A stretch of DNA of 64,000 bases from Desulfotomaculum sp. (GTDB lineage Bacteria > Bacillota > Desulfotomaculia > Desulfotomaculales > Desulfallaceae). The DNA lies in contig JAENYQ010000002.1 in NCBI GenBank assembly GCA_016841675.1, positions 62,001 through 126,000 of the forward strand. Reading direction: 5' to 3'. A program made the translations under genes and the position numbers. Shown here in pieces: positions 39,823 through 50,126 of this stretch. Below the pieces are notes generated by a model, which saw nothing but the letters and a program-made list of their open reading frames with translations, was not told the DNA's origin and did not search any database. Positions within the stretch are counted from its first letter, which is position 1. Every line of letters starts with the position of its first letter.

Positions 39823-40319
39823 TCTTGTTCATCCTCTCTTGTAAAAGTGCCGCTTTTGCCGCCTGTTTTTCTGATCAATCTAACGCTGCCCACAACCATT
39901 TCCCGGTCTACGGCTTTACACATGTCATATATGGTAAGCCCGGCGACAGCTACCGCCGTCAGCGCTTCCATTTCCACCCCGGTTTTACCGGTAGTGCGCA
40001 CCCGGGCCTGAATTTCTACCCGGTCCGGTTCCCGCAGGCGAAAGTCCACGTTAACCCCGGTAAGATTGATCGGATGCGCCATGGGTATAAGTCGTCCCGT
40101 TTCCTTGGCGGCCATAATACCTGCCACCCGGGCCACCCCCAGCACGTCACCCTTGGCCACTCGGCCGGCTGTAATCAACTGCAGCGTTTCGGGGCGCATA
40201 ATCACCTCGCCACGGGCAATAGCCTCCCGGGCAGTGACATCCTTGGCACCAATATCCACCATCCGGGCGGCACCTTGCTCATCAAAGTGGGTTAAACCCC
40301 TGTATCCGTTTTCGCTCAT
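39810..40319 (-). CDS. moaC: Cyclic pyranopterin monophosphate synthase
   Basis: '[34 protein letters not shown]', '[30 protein letters not shown]'. Confidence 0.96.
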   Translation of the reverse strand: MSENGYRGLTHFDEQGAARMVDIGAKDVTAREAIARGEVIMRPETLQLITAGRVAKGDVLGVARVAGIMAAKETGRLIPMAHPINLTGVNVDFRLREPDRVEIQARVRTTGKTGVEMEALTAVAVAGLTIYDMCKAVDREMVVGSVRLIRKTGGKSGTFTREDEQEWDI

Positions 40320-40326
40320 TTTAGCA

Positions 40327-41319
40327 TTAACCTCCGATTTGCGACATAACCCGGTCGTCATCCTGCCACCGGGCCGCCAGATCATGTTGGTCCGGTTTAT
40401 TTAAAATAGCTTCCCGGAAAATTCGCGTTAGTGCTTCCCTGCCAACCCCGGCCCGCAGCGCCTGTTTAATATCTACCTCCTGGCTACTAAACAGACAAGG
40501 CCTTAGCTGGCCTGTAGCTGTTAGTCGCAACCGGTTACACCGGGCACAAAAGTGGTTGCTGACCGCGGAGATAAAACCTACAGTACCCCGGGCGCCGGGC
40601 AGGCGGCCATAGTAAGCAGGACCGCTTCCGGTAACCAGCTTTTCCTCAGTAAGATTGCCCAGGGCATCGGTAATCAATTCCTGTACCTCACTGGTGGGTA
40701 TATACCTGCCTCCGGCCCAGTTGTCAGATGTACCGATGGGCATCAACTCGATAAAACGTACATGCAGCGGTTGTCCGATGGTCAAGCGGGCCAAGTCTAC
40801 CAGCTCATCATCATTAAATCCTCTAATCGCCACGGTGTTTATTTTCACCGGCTGCAGCTTTTTGTCCAGGGCGGCGTTGATTCCACGCCATACTTGGTCC
40901 AAGTTGCCACCTCTGGTAATCTTCCGAAAACGGGCTGGTTTAAGGGTATCCAGGCTAATGTTAACCCTGTTCACTCCCGCCTCTTTTAATCCGCCAGCCA
41001 TCTTTTCCAGTAGAATGCCGTTGGTGGTTAGAGCGATGTCATCAATTTCCGGAATTTGGTGCAGTTTTTGGACCAATTTTAAAATTCCGCGCCTAACAAG
41101 GGGCTCACCGCCTGTAAGCCGTACCTTTCTAATACCCAGCGGAACCCCTGCCGCCACCACTTCAACTATTTCTTCGATGGTTAAAACTTCTTCGTGGGGG
41201 ACGCTCTTAACCCCACCGTCAGGCATACAGTAAACACAACGCAGGTTACATCGGTCTGTCACCGAAATACGTAGATAATTAATTTGGCGTTGAAATTGAT
41301 CATGCATAACGTTTAGCAC
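40327..41319 (-). CDS. moaA: GTP 3',8-cyclase
   Basis: '[24 protein letters not shown]', '[22 protein letters not shown]'. Confidence 0.97.
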   Translation of the reverse strand: MLNVMHDQFQRQINYLRISVTDRCNLRCVYCMPDGGVKSVPHEEVLTIEEIVEVVAAGVPLGIRKVRLTGGEPLVRRGILKLVQKLHQIPEIDDIALTTNGILLEKMAGGLKEAGVNRVNISLDTLKPARFRKITRGGNLDQVWRGINAALDKKLQPVKINTVAIRGFNDDELVDLARLTIGQPLHVRFIELMPIGTSDNWAGGRYIPTSEVQELITDALGNLTEEKLVTGSGPAYYGRLPGARGTVGFISAVSNHFCARCNRLRLTATGQLRPCLFSSQEVDIKQALRAGVGREALTRIFREAILNKPDQHDLAARWQDDDRVMSQIGG

Positions 41320-41474
41320 CTTCCTTAATCAGTCAGGTTACCTATTCAGTAGTCAGAATTCATAAACGCCCCGCGCAGTATGCTGCCAGTAATTTACCAA
41401 CCTTTTGCCGAATAAGTTTTATTTTAGTAAATACCACTGTATCTCCTGGACTCCTGACTCCTTTGCTTATCCTT

Positions 41475-42158
41475 TTAAATATAACGACCCTTTTGCTGTG
41501 ACAATGTCAAAAGTGCGGTAACAATGAACGCCAGTAGCAACAATATAGTTCCCAGGGCAATGGCTACGTCAAAGTGCCCCTTGTTCACTTCGAGTACGGT
41601 CGCCGTGGTAAGCGTCCTGGTGTAACCGGAAATATTTCCGCCCACCATCATGGCGGCACCAACCTCCGAAATTACGCCGCCAAAGCCGGCAATTACCGCA
41701 GCCAATAAACCCAACCTGGCCTCACGAATCATCAGCCAGATTAACTGCCAACGTGAAGCGCCCAAAGCCATAATTTGCATTTGCAGCTTGGGATTAATCT
41801 GACCAATGGCGGCCGTGCTAAAACCTGTAACAATGGGTGACGCAATGATACCCTGGGCAATTATAATGGCTATCGGTGTATACTGCAGACCCAGAGCACC
41901 CAGCGGCCCTGAGCGCCATAAAAGCAGGCTCACCCAAAGACCTACCACCACCGGAGGCAGACCCATGCCAAGGTTTACAACACTCATGATTAAATTGCGA
42001 CCCGGGAAAACCTTGGTGGCCAGGAAAAAGCCCACCGGTACACCGATTAAAACGCTGATTATAGTGGCGATTCCGGATACCTGCAGAGTAAATAAGGTAA
42101 TTTCCAGTACCTGTGGGTCGCCCCATACCTTGGCCAAACCTTGTAGTAACAGTTCCAA
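41475..42158 (-). CDS. tupB: Tungstate ABC transporter permease (TupB-like)
   Basis: 'LGASRWQLIWLMIREARLGLLAAVIAGFGGVISEVGAAMMVGGNI'. Confidence 0.92.
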   Translation of the reverse strand: MELLLQGLAKVWGDPQVLEITLFTLQVSGIATIISVLIGVPVGFFLATKVFPGRNLIMSVVNLGMGLPPVVVGLWVSLLLWRSGPLGALGLQYTPIAIIIAQGIIASPIVTGFSTAAIGQINPKLQMQIMALGASRWQLIWLMIREARLGLLAAVIAGFGGVISEVGAAMMVGGNISGYTRTLTTATVLEVNKGHFDVAIALGTILLLLAFIVTALLTLSQQKGRYI

Positions 42159-42181
42159 AGAATACCCTCGCCTTCAAGTTG

Positions 42182-42211
42182 ATGTTCGAACAATCACTGC
42201 TAATGTTCGAA
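42182..42211. promoter_or_regulatory. Paired ATGTTCGAA operator-like sites
   Basis: Two exact ATGTTCGAA copies 21 bp apart (42182, 42203); the first sits in palindrome TGTTCGAACA. Confidence 0.45.
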
Positions 42212-42254
42212 ACCATATCAATATGTTTAACTGAGCATAACGGGGGTAAAAAAA

Positions 42255-42620
42255 TTAATCGATAAAATCACGTTTAAATATTTTCGCTATTTCTTGATCA
42301 ACATCCTGCCTGAACCTAAAAAATCGCTGCAACAAGTTTAAAGCTTGTGGTGTAAGGCTAGCCCCCCCGCCGGTGTCACCGCCCACTTTGGTTGTAACCA
42401 GGGATATGCCCCACTGCTTTTCCGTCTTCTTGATTTTGCCCCAAGCAGCTCGGTAGGACATCCCCATGGATTCGGCGGCTGCGGCTATGGTACCGTTTTT
42501 TTCTATTTGCTCAAGCAGTTGAAAAAAACCGTCACCCTGAACGCCATCATCTTTTTCCAGCCATATTTTATAACCGGGTTTAAATAAACAACCGCAATCA
42601 ATGTTATTATACTGAGCCAA
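42255..42620 (-). CDS. ModE-type N-terminal (LysR-like) HTH regulator, no ligand domain
   Basis: 'LLEQIEKNGTIAAAAESMGMSYRAAWGKIKKTEKQWGISLVTTKVGGDTGGGASLT'. Confidence 0.9.
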   Translation of the reverse strand: MAQYNNIDCGCLFKPGYKIWLEKDDGVQGDGFFQLLEQIEKNGTIAAAAESMGMSYRAAWGKIKKTEKQWGISLVTTKVGGDTGGGASLTPQALNLLQRFFRFRQDVDQEIAKIFKRDFID

Positions 42621-42621
42621 A

Positions 42622-42849
42622 CTATCCGCCCCCTACCGGTGGAAAAAGTGATACTCTTTCTCCCTCGTTCAGGACGTTGTCAAAAGTCTGGTGCCGGCCG
42701 TCCACCAGTATGTTAAATACCTGGTCTTGGGGTATCCCCATTTTTTCCAACAGGTCCTTAATGGTGCTGCCGTGCTCCAGCTCAACCCCCAGAGGTTCTC
42801 CAAAACGTTTGTGGGGCATGAATTTTTCCAGACCGCTAAAAACTCGCAA
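42622..42849 (-). CDS. MoaD/ThiS family ubiquitin-like protein
   Basis: 75 aa ending 'GERVSLFPPVGGG' (C-terminal GG). Confidence 0.9.
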   Translation of the reverse strand: MRVFSGLEKFMPHKRFGEPLGVELEHGSTIKDLLEKMGIPQDQVFNILVDGRHQTFDNVLNEGERVSLFPPVGGG

Positions 42850-43302
42850 CTCAACTTTGATGTTTTTCCACCCCGTTTTTTGGGAACAATTGTTCGCTAT
42901 TGGAACAGTTTTATGGTCATTAACAACATGTACTAGCGTTAAAAACCATATTAATGAGTCTTTCTTGTATTATACTTAATGTTATGATGCCAGTCCAGTG
43001 CACATTTAATTACATTTTAAATACAATTCCAACCAATTTGCTCACGCCTGCCAGTTAATTCGCAGCAAAGTACTCCGCCCTTCCTTTTACTGAGGAAAAA
43101 GGTATAATTATTGCATTAGTCGTTAGTACTGTAATACGAAGTTACCCTTGGGCTAGCATCCTTCATGCTCGGTTGTGAACCGGCCCATGTTAGTTTAATG
43201 AGAAAATAGCTTTTGACATGAGGCTGTCATGAAATAGTTTTTAATGGAGAAATAGCCATATTCATGGAGGTTTAAAATGGACCGGAGGGGTGCAGCCTTG
43301 TT

Positions 43303-43785
43303 ATGGATCAAGTGAACTTCATCAGGGATAACGTACGGGTTTTAGAGACAGCCATAGACGACATGAACCCGGAATTTTACCCTTACATCATAGATAAACT
43401 GTTGGCTGAAGGGGCACTGGACGCCTACCTCAAGCCGATAATTATGAAAAAGGGGCGCCCCGGTGTTATGCTGACTGTACTTGCCCCGGACGATGACCGG
43501 AATCTGGAACACATCCTAACAGTCATCCTCACCGAAACCACCAGTCTGGGGATACGCATGCGTACTGAACAGCGGTTCCTTCTGCGGCGGGGGTTTTCCA
43601 CGGTGCAAACCGGGTACGGTCTGGTACGCGTTAAGGCTGCTTTCACCACAAACCTGCAAAAACCGGCCCGGTACATGCCGGAATTTGAAGATTGCAAAGC
43701 CCTGGCGCTGGAAAAAGGCGTACCCCTGCGTCAAGTATACAATGCCGCCCTGCTGGCTGCGGAAAAACTCACCGATAAGTGGTAG
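43303..43785 (+). CDS. LarC C-terminal-domain (LarC2) protein, standalone
   Basis: 'LETAIDDMNPEFYPYIIDKLLAEGALDAYLKPIIMKKGRPGVMLTVLA' typical of the LarC C-terminal half; no LarC1 coding upstream. Confidence 0.85.
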   Translation: MDQVNFIRDNVRVLETAIDDMNPEFYPYIIDKLLAEGALDAYLKPIIMKKGRPGVMLTVLAPDDDRNLEHILTVILTETTSLGIRMRTEQRFLLRRGFSTVQTGYGLVRVKAAFTTNLQKPARYMPEFEDCKALALEKGVPLRQVYNAALLAAEKLTDKW

Positions 43786-43972
43786 ATTTTAAGGATAGGG
43801 CACCAAGTAGCCGTTATGACACCGGCAGTAGTGAAAATATATGCTCAGAAATTGCCTCCTGTCATGCGTTAGCGAAGTGACTAACGCGCTTAGATAACAT
43901 CACAGTAGGGTTTTTAATCGTACCCCTACGACAGCGATTAGGGTAATTTTTAGCTAGGAAAGAAGGGTATTA

Positions 43973-44614
43973 ATGCGTTATATAGATTTAACCCAAACCA
44001 TATCGCCGGGTATGCCGGTTTACCCCGGTACCGAACCACCATTAATCAGCCAGCCGTGCACCATTGAGCAAGATGGCTTCAACGAGCGCAAGCTGACGCT
44101 ATATTCCCACACCGGCACCCACCTGGACAGCCCGGCCCATATACTAAAAAACGGTGTAACCCTGGACCGCCTGCCCCTGGAGCATTTTTGCGGATCGGCG
44201 ACGGTCATTGACGCCACCGGCACCCCGGGACTGGAAATACCTTTACAACTGCTGGACACTTTGGGTGAAGACAAAGTAGATTTTGTTATCTTTTACACCG
44301 GGTGGTATCATAAATGGAGCGAGCCCGACTACTTTGACGGTTTTCCCGTTCTGGCACCGGAAACAGCACACCAACTGGCGGCGCGGGGGATTAAAGGTGT
44401 TGGTATTGACGCCATCTCGGTTGACCCAGTGCACACCACCGAATTTACTATCCATAAGATTCTGCTCAACCGCGGTATGGTGATCATTGAAAACCTGACC
44501 AATCTAAAGAGTCTGGCAGGAAAAAAGTTTACCTTGTATTGTTTCCCGTTAAAAATAGAAGCGGCCGACGGTTCCCCGGTACGGGCGGTGGCTGTCCTCG
44601 ACGTAGTGCTTTAA
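43973..44614 (+). CDS. Cyclase family (kynurenine formamidase-like) protein
   Basis: 'IDLTQTISPGMPVYPGTEPP', 'SHTGTHLDSPAHIL'. Confidence 0.92.
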   Translation: MRYIDLTQTISPGMPVYPGTEPPLISQPCTIEQDGFNERKLTLYSHTGTHLDSPAHILKNGVTLDRLPLEHFCGSATVIDATGTPGLEIPLQLLDTLGEDKVDFVIFYTGWYHKWSEPDYFDGFPVLAPETAHQLAARGIKGVGIDAISVDPVHTTEFTIHKILLNRGMVIIENLTNLKSLAGKKFTLYCFPLKIEAADGSPVRAVAVLDVVL

Positions 44615-44648
44615 TAATAGTTAAACTTGCGGGAGAGGTGTTCACAAC

Positions 44649-44951
44649 ATGAAATATCTTAATTTAGACCAAAACCCGGGTAATCGTGTAATCGTCACTG
44701 TCATCGGTCCTGACCGGGTCGGTATAATCGCCGGGGTCACCGGCATAATGGCGGAAAACAACGTCAATATATTGGATATCAGCCAGACCATCATGCAGGA
44801 ATTCCTGGTTATGGTACTAATAGGAGACATGGGCAAAAGCACCACCGACTTACTGGAGCTTAAAGACCGCCTTAACGCCAAGGGGACTGCACTAGGCATT
44901 CGCATCGACGCCCAACACGAAGACGCATTCAAATTCATGCACAGGTTATAG
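44649..44951 (+). CDS. ACT domain protein (UPF0237 type)
   Basis: '[44 protein letters not shown]'. Confidence 0.93.
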   Translation: MKYLNLDQNPGNRVIVTVIGPDRVGIIAGVTGIMAENNVNILDISQTIMQEFLVMVLIGDMGKSTTDLLELKDRLNAKGTALGIRIDAQHEDAFKFMHRL

Positions 44952-44964
44952 GGGGCTGGCTGTT

Positions 44965-46323
44965 TTGCTAACCGTACAAGAAATAATGGAAACCGTTAAA
45001 ATGGTTCAGGAAGAGCACCTGGATATCCGCACCATCACCATGGGCATCAGTTTGCGTGACTGTGCCGATGCAGATCCCCGGGCCGCATGTGACAAAATTT
45101 ATGAAAAAATTACCCGCCTGGCCGGCAACCTGGTGTCTGTGGGGGAATCGATCGCCAGGGAATACGGACTGCCCATCGTAAACAAACGCATTTCCGTCAC
45201 GCCTATTTCAATTGTGGCCGAGTGCAGCCGGGCTGACCATTACATGCTGTTTGCCGAAACCATGGACCGGGCGGCAGCCGAGGTGGGAGTCAACTTTATC
45301 GGCGGGTTTTCCGCCCTGGTGCACAAGGGCATCACCGGGGGTGACAGTAAACTGCTGGCCACCATCCCCGCAGCCCTGGCGGGCACCGAGCGGGTGTGTG
45401 CCTCGGTAAACGTGGCCACCACCAAGGCAGGCATCAACATGGACGCCGTGGCCCTGATGGGCCGGATAATTAAGGATACCGCCGGGCGAACTGCGGACCG
45501 GGACGGCCTGGGCTGCGCCAAATTGGTGGTTTTCGCCAATGTCCCGGAGGACAACCCTTTCATGGCCGGCGCCTTTCACGGAATTGGAGAACCGGAAGTG
45601 GTAATTAATGTGGGCATTAGCGGCCCCGGAGTAGTCAAGCGGGCGGTGGAGCGCCTAAACGGGGCGGACTTCGGTGCCCTGGCCGAAACCATCAAAAAAA
45701 CGGCTTTTAAAATTACCCGCATGGGTGAGTTGGTGGGCCGGACAGCCGCCGAGCGGCTGGGCATGCCCTTTGGTATCGTGGATATTTCCCTGGCCCCCAC
45801 TCCGGCGGTGGGTGACAGCGTGGCCGAAATACTTGAGGCTATGGGGCTGGAAAGGTGTGGTACCCACGGCACCACAGCGGCGCTGGCCCTTTTAAATGAT
45901 GCGGTGAAAAAGGGCGGCGCCATGGCGTCTTCCTATGTGGGCGGGCTGTCCGGCGCTTTTATCCCGGTCAGCGAAGACGCCGGGATGATTAGGGCGGTGG
46001 AGGAAAATGCACTGCACCTGGACAAGTTGGAAGCCATGACCTGCGTTTGCTCGGTGGGGCTGGACATGGTTGCCGTTCCCGGCGACACCAGCGCCGATAC
46101 TATATCTGCCATCATCGCCGATGAGATGGCCATCGGGGTGATTAACCAGAAAACCACCGCGGTGCGGATTATCCCCGCACCGGGTAAAAAGGTGGGTGAC
46201 TACGTGGAATTTGGAGGTCTGTTGGGCCGGGCACCGGTAATGTTGGTGCATCCTTTTTCCGCCAGCATTTTTATCGCCCGCGGGGGCAGGATCCCGGCCC
46301 CGATCCACAGTTTGAGTAACTGA
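44965..46323 (+). CDS. PFL family / UPF0210 protein
   Basis: '[41 protein letters not shown]'; next to ACT protein as usual. Confidence 0.93.
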   Translation: MLTVQEIMETVKMVQEEHLDIRTITMGISLRDCADADPRAACDKIYEKITRLAGNLVSVGESIAREYGLPIVNKRISVTPISIVAECSRADHYMLFAETMDRAAAEVGVNFIGGFSALVHKGITGGDSKLLATIPAALAGTERVCASVNVATTKAGINMDAVALMGRIIKDTAGRTADRDGLGCAKLVVFANVPEDNPFMAGAFHGIGEPEVVINVGISGPGVVKRAVERLNGADFGALAETIKKTAFKITRMGELVGRTAAERLGMPFGIVDISLAPTPAVGDSVAEILEAMGLERCGTHGTTAALALLNDAVKKGGAMASSYVGGLSGAFIPVSEDAGMIRAVEENALHLDKLEAMTCVCSVGLDMVAVPGDTSADTISAIIADEMAIGVINQKTTAVRIIPAPGKKVGDYVEFGGLLGRAPVMLVHPFSASIFIARGGRIPAPIHSLSN

Positions 46324-46378
46324 TCACATTAAATAGGCACTAAGGTCAGAAAAGGTAAAAAGTAGCCTGTCCCCTTTT

Positions 46379-47290
46379 TTATGGGGTGCTGGTGAGCAGG
46401 TGCCGGTAAGCTCCTATAGCGGCCTTGGCACCTTCGCCGGCGGCTACGATGACTTGTTTTTCCGGTATATTCGTTACGTCTCCGGCAGCAAAAAAGCCTG
46501 GCACGTTGGTGTTACAGCTGCAGTCCACCTCTATTTCGCCCAGTTTGTTTATTTGCACCAATTCCTTAACCGGTGCGTTGCTGGGCATCGTACCTATTTC
46601 GACAAACACCCCTTCCACCGCCAATTCCTTCTCCGCTCCTGATGCCAGGGAGCGGATCGTGATGCTGCGCACGTTCCGCTCACCATTAATGGAAAGTGTC
46701 TGGTACCCCTTTAGCACCGTAATGTTTGGGGCTTGTAGGGCCCGCTCGGCAAGCACCGGGTCCGCGCTCCAATCTTCAATTGACACCACGTAAACGTGTA
46801 CAGCTATTTTAAGCATATCAATTACGGCCTCCAGGGCGGAATTGCCGCCTCCGATAACCGCCACCGATTTGCCCTCGAAAAATGGCCCATCGCAGACAGC
46901 GCAGTAACTCACGCCCTGGCCGGTGAATTTTTTTTCCCCGGGGACGTTCAACCGGCGCGGATACTTCCCGGCCGAGTAAATCACAGTGCGGCACCGGTAT
47001 TCCTCTCCATCCTTGCACCGGACGACAAAATGGTCACTCTCTTTTTCAACCCGGATCACTTCCGACTGTTTTCTTTCCACCGGGTAGTGCTTCACCTGTT
47101 CTTCAAACTTATCCATCAGCCCCGGACCGCTAATCATCTGGAAACCCATATAATTTTCCACTTCCGAGGTCCAGGCCACCTGACCTCCGTACTCCTTGCC
47201 CACCAGCATGGTGTTCATTTTTTTACGCGCTGCGTAAACCGCAGCCGTCATTCCCGCCGGGCCCATACCTATGATGACAGTATCGTACAC
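46379..47290 (-). CDS. Thioredoxin-reductase-like NAD(P)/FAD-dependent oxidoreductase
   Basis: 'DTVIIGMGPAGMTAAVYAARKKM', 'CAVCDGPFFEGKSVAVIGGGNSALEA'. Confidence 0.92.
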   Translation of the reverse strand: MYDTVIIGMGPAGMTAAVYAARKKMNTMLVGKEYGGQVAWTSEVENYMGFQMISGPGLMDKFEEQVKHYPVERKQSEVIRVEKESDHFVVRCKDGEEYRCRTVIYSAGKYPRRLNVPGEKKFTGQGVSYCAVCDGPFFEGKSVAVIGGGNSALEAVIDMLKIAVHVYVVSIEDWSADPVLAERALQAPNITVLKGYQTLSINGERNVRSITIRSLASGAEKELAVEGVFVEIGTMPSNAPVKELVQINKLGEIEVDCSCNTNVPGFFAAGDVTNIPEKQVIVAAGEGAKAAIGAYRHLLTSTP

Positions 47291-47349
47291 GAAGAATCCC
47301 TCCGTTGTTTTTACATGCTTAGATTAGTGCCATTGAAAACCATTTCGGT

Positions 47350-47433
47350 GGGGTTTGGTGTTATCGGAAGGATGCGTAGGAGCTCGTTCAAGTATAAAAG
47401 CCGAGTAGCATCCTGTAGATAACACCAAGCCCC
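47350..47433. repeat. Long imperfect inverted repeat
   Basis: GGGGTTTGGTGTTATC...GGATGC / GCATCC...GATAACACCAAGCCCC. Confidence 0.8.
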
Positions 47434-47499
47434 TAACCAATCCTTTTTCAGGAGACACTAACTACTAACTAGGTTGCCCCGGACGAGATAAAATTAGTG

Positions 47500-49890
47500 T
47501 CAATTCGATGGCGTTTTAGCAGTCTGCACTTTAAAACTTTCTCCCTGAGTGGTAATCAGTACGGCTCCGTGCCTGTCGGTACGCAGTACCATAGTGTCAG
47601 TGGACATCAATGTCTCAATGGTGACCGCCGCCGGGTGACTAAACCGGTTATTTTCACCCACCTGGATGACCGCAAAATCGGGAGCTACTTCATTAAAAAA
47701 TCGGGGTTCATAAAAACGGCTGCCGTGATGGGGGACCTTAAACACGTCTGACTGCAATTCCGCACCACTGGCCAAAAGCAGCTGCTGAGCTTGTTCCTCT
47801 ATATCCCCGGTTAACAAAAAAGAACTGTCTCTGTAATCCAGACGTAAAACCAGGGAAGCGTCGTTAGAGCTTAGGCCGGTCACAGCATCGCCCCGGCCCG
47901 GGGCCAGCACCAGAACATCCACCATTTCATCCAACTGCAGCGTTTGGCCGGTACCGGTACGATATACAGGTACCCGGAAACTTTCGGCCAGGGCAATAAT
48001 ATCATCATAGCCCGGGGCATCAGTAATAACCAGGGCATCGACTTTAAGCTTTTCCAACACCGCCGGTACGCCACCGGCGTGGTCTTCATGAGGGTGGGTA
48101 ATCACCAGCGCGTTCAGCCGGTTAATCCCCAGGTTGTGCAGGTACGGCACCACTACAGCATCTCCTGTCATCCGGACTTCATCCGGTTCACCCGGACGAC
48201 CGCCAGTATCCACCAGCATTGCTTTGCCGCCCGGGAAACGGACCAGTATACTGTCTCCCTGCCCCACATCCAAAAAATGCACCTGCATCCGACCACCGGT
48301 TCCGCTCCAGGGCCAAATTAAGACAAGCATCAGCAAAACCCCGGCCACCATCGGGCCGATTTTTCCCAGCCGATTGATACCGGGGAGTTTAATCCGGCCC
48401 CGCACCGTTTCCACCACCAGCACCAGGCCTAGATACCACAGCGGCACCGCCAGCCAAGGTGGAGTGGCCACATAGGCAGCTCCGCCCGGTATACCATTCA
48501 ACAGTCCGGCCAGGGCCAGGAAAAGGTCAATAAGTGCACCTGTACTGGCATTGATTAATTCCGCGGCCGGCAGAAAAATCAGCCCCGCAACGCACCCCGT
48601 AAATCCGGCCAGCATTATTACCCCCACCAAAGGCACCAGCAGCAGGTTAGCCAATGGGGCAATAAACGAAATCAAGTTGAAATGATATACTAACAGCGGC
48701 ATGGTGGCTAACTGGGCGGCCATAGTAACTTGCAAAGGAATAGCCATCCAATGGGGTAGCGAAAATCTGATTCTAAAAAATTCTCCCAGCAGCGGGCCCA
48801 GATACAGGATCCCCCAAGTGGCGGCGAAGGAAAGTTGAAAACCCAGTTCATGTATGTACAGAGGGTTAATCAATAACAGAAGGCCCGCCGCCAAAGCCAA
48901 GGCGGTGGGCCAGTCCCTTTCCCTACCCAGCAGCGCCGCTGCCAGCACCAGCACCGCCATGACGCTGGCCCTGAACACTGCCGGCCCCAACCCGGTCATT
49001 ACGGCATAAAAGGTCAGCACCGGCACCAGGATCAATAAATAGGCGCGCCTAGGTAGACCGAAGGCGGCGGCAACCAAAAACACCCCGGCCAGCACAAAGC
49101 CAACGTGCAGGCCGCTGACGCAGAGTACATGAGCCACTCCGGTTTCGGCAAAAATATCATTTGTCGCCCGGTCTATGCGATCCCGGCTACCAAAAAGCAT
49201 ACCGCCCAGCACTGCCGACTGTCTTGGATCCAGGGTAGCGTCGGCTACCTGCCACAGAGTGCTTTTAGATTCCAGGGCCAATCCCATCAGTGATACCCGG
49301 CCCCCCTCGCTCGCCACAATGCGGATATGTTCCGGTCCCATTACCGTCATCAGGCAGTGGATGCCGCGTCGTTCCAGGTAATCCCGGTAATTGAACGCCC
49401 CAAAATTGCCCGGTTCCCGGGGCCGGTAAACAAAACCATCAGCCCTAAGTTGCTCGCCGTAACTGAAAACCGGCCCGCCGCCCTTAACTTTAACCTGGAC
49501 CAGCCCTGTGGTTTCCACCCGACGCTCACCCAGGTACACAGCCCTGGCCGCCAATATATAAACAGCATCCTCCCCACCGCTGCCATATTGGGGTTCGGAG
49601 TCCACAGTCCCTTCGAGGGTAACATAATGACCGGCATATTGTTCCGGCCCCTGGCCGGCGGTCTTTTCACCTACACCGGCCCAAAACCACCCCAGAAACA
49701 AAAAAAGCAGCCATATTACCACTACCCCCTCACGCCGGTGCAGGACATAACAAGCCAGGGCCAGGCAGCAGGCAACCAGGACCGCGGCAAGAACTATTCC
49801 AGACTCTACCGCTAACAGGGAATTGAACAACACACCCAGGGCGAAGCATATGGTTATTGCTAGCAAGGGCCGGTTCATTTGCGCCTCCAA
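47500..49890 (-). CDS. comEC: DNA internalization-related competence protein ComEC/Rec2
   Basis: Competence TM domain plus metallo-beta-lactamase domain 'VHFLDVGQGDSILVRFPGGKAMLVDTGG', 'THPHEDHAGG'. Confidence 0.95.
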   Translation of the reverse strand: MEAQMNRPLLAITICFALGVLFNSLLAVESGIVLAAVLVACCLALACYVLHRREGVVVIWLLFLFLGWFWAGVGEKTAGQGPEQYAGHYVTLEGTVDSEPQYGSGGEDAVYILAARAVYLGERRVETTGLVQVKVKGGGPVFSYGEQLRADGFVYRPREPGNFGAFNYRDYLERRGIHCLMTVMGPEHIRIVASEGGRVSLMGLALESKSTLWQVADATLDPRQSAVLGGMLFGSRDRIDRATNDIFAETGVAHVLCVSGLHVGFVLAGVFLVAAAFGLPRRAYLLILVPVLTFYAVMTGLGPAVFRASVMAVLVLAAALLGRERDWPTALALAAGLLLLINPLYIHELGFQLSFAATWGILYLGPLLGEFFRIRFSLPHWMAIPLQVTMAAQLATMPLLVYHFNLISFIAPLANLLLVPLVGVIMLAGFTGCVAGLIFLPAAELINASTGALIDLFLALAGLLNGIPGGAAYVATPPWLAVPLWYLGLVLVVETVRGRIKLPGINRLGKIGPMVAGVLLMLVLIWPWSGTGGRMQVHFLDVGQGDSILVRFPGGKAMLVDTGGRPGEPDEVRMTGDAVVVPYLHNLGINRLNALVITHPHEDHAGGVPAVLEKLKVDALVITDAPGYDDIIALAESFRVPVYRTGTGQTLQLDEMVDVLVLAPGRGDAVTGLSSNDASLVLRLDYRDSSFLLTGDIEEQAQQLLLASGAELQSDVFKVPHHGSRFYEPRFFNEVAPDFAVIQVGENNRFSHPAAVTIETLMSTDTMVLRTDRHGAVLITTQGESFKVQTAKTPSN

Positions 49891-50042
49891 ATATATTTTA
49901 ACTAGTTAATGTACAGTAAAAATTAACAAAATTATACTATGAATCATTAATGGATTTCAAATTTGCATAAAATTAAAACAAAAAGGGGATAGGCATCTTC
50001 TTTCAAAAACCGAAAAAAGCAGCCTGTCCCCTTTAACGATAA

Positions 50043-50073
50043 AAAGGCGGGTATAAAAATAATACCCGCCTTT
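50043..50073. terminator. Intrinsic terminator
   Basis: AAAGGCGGGTATAAAAATAATACCCGCCTTT. Confidence 0.75.
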
Positions 50074-50126
50074 GTGAAGCCGTAACTTTATTTATAGGTT
50101 GTAAGAATTACCAGGTATCCTTATAC

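Noticed and set aside
43090-43300. Possible tRNA or riboswitch upstream of the LarC2-like gene
   Set aside because: No cloverleaf, T-loop or known riboswitch core recognised.
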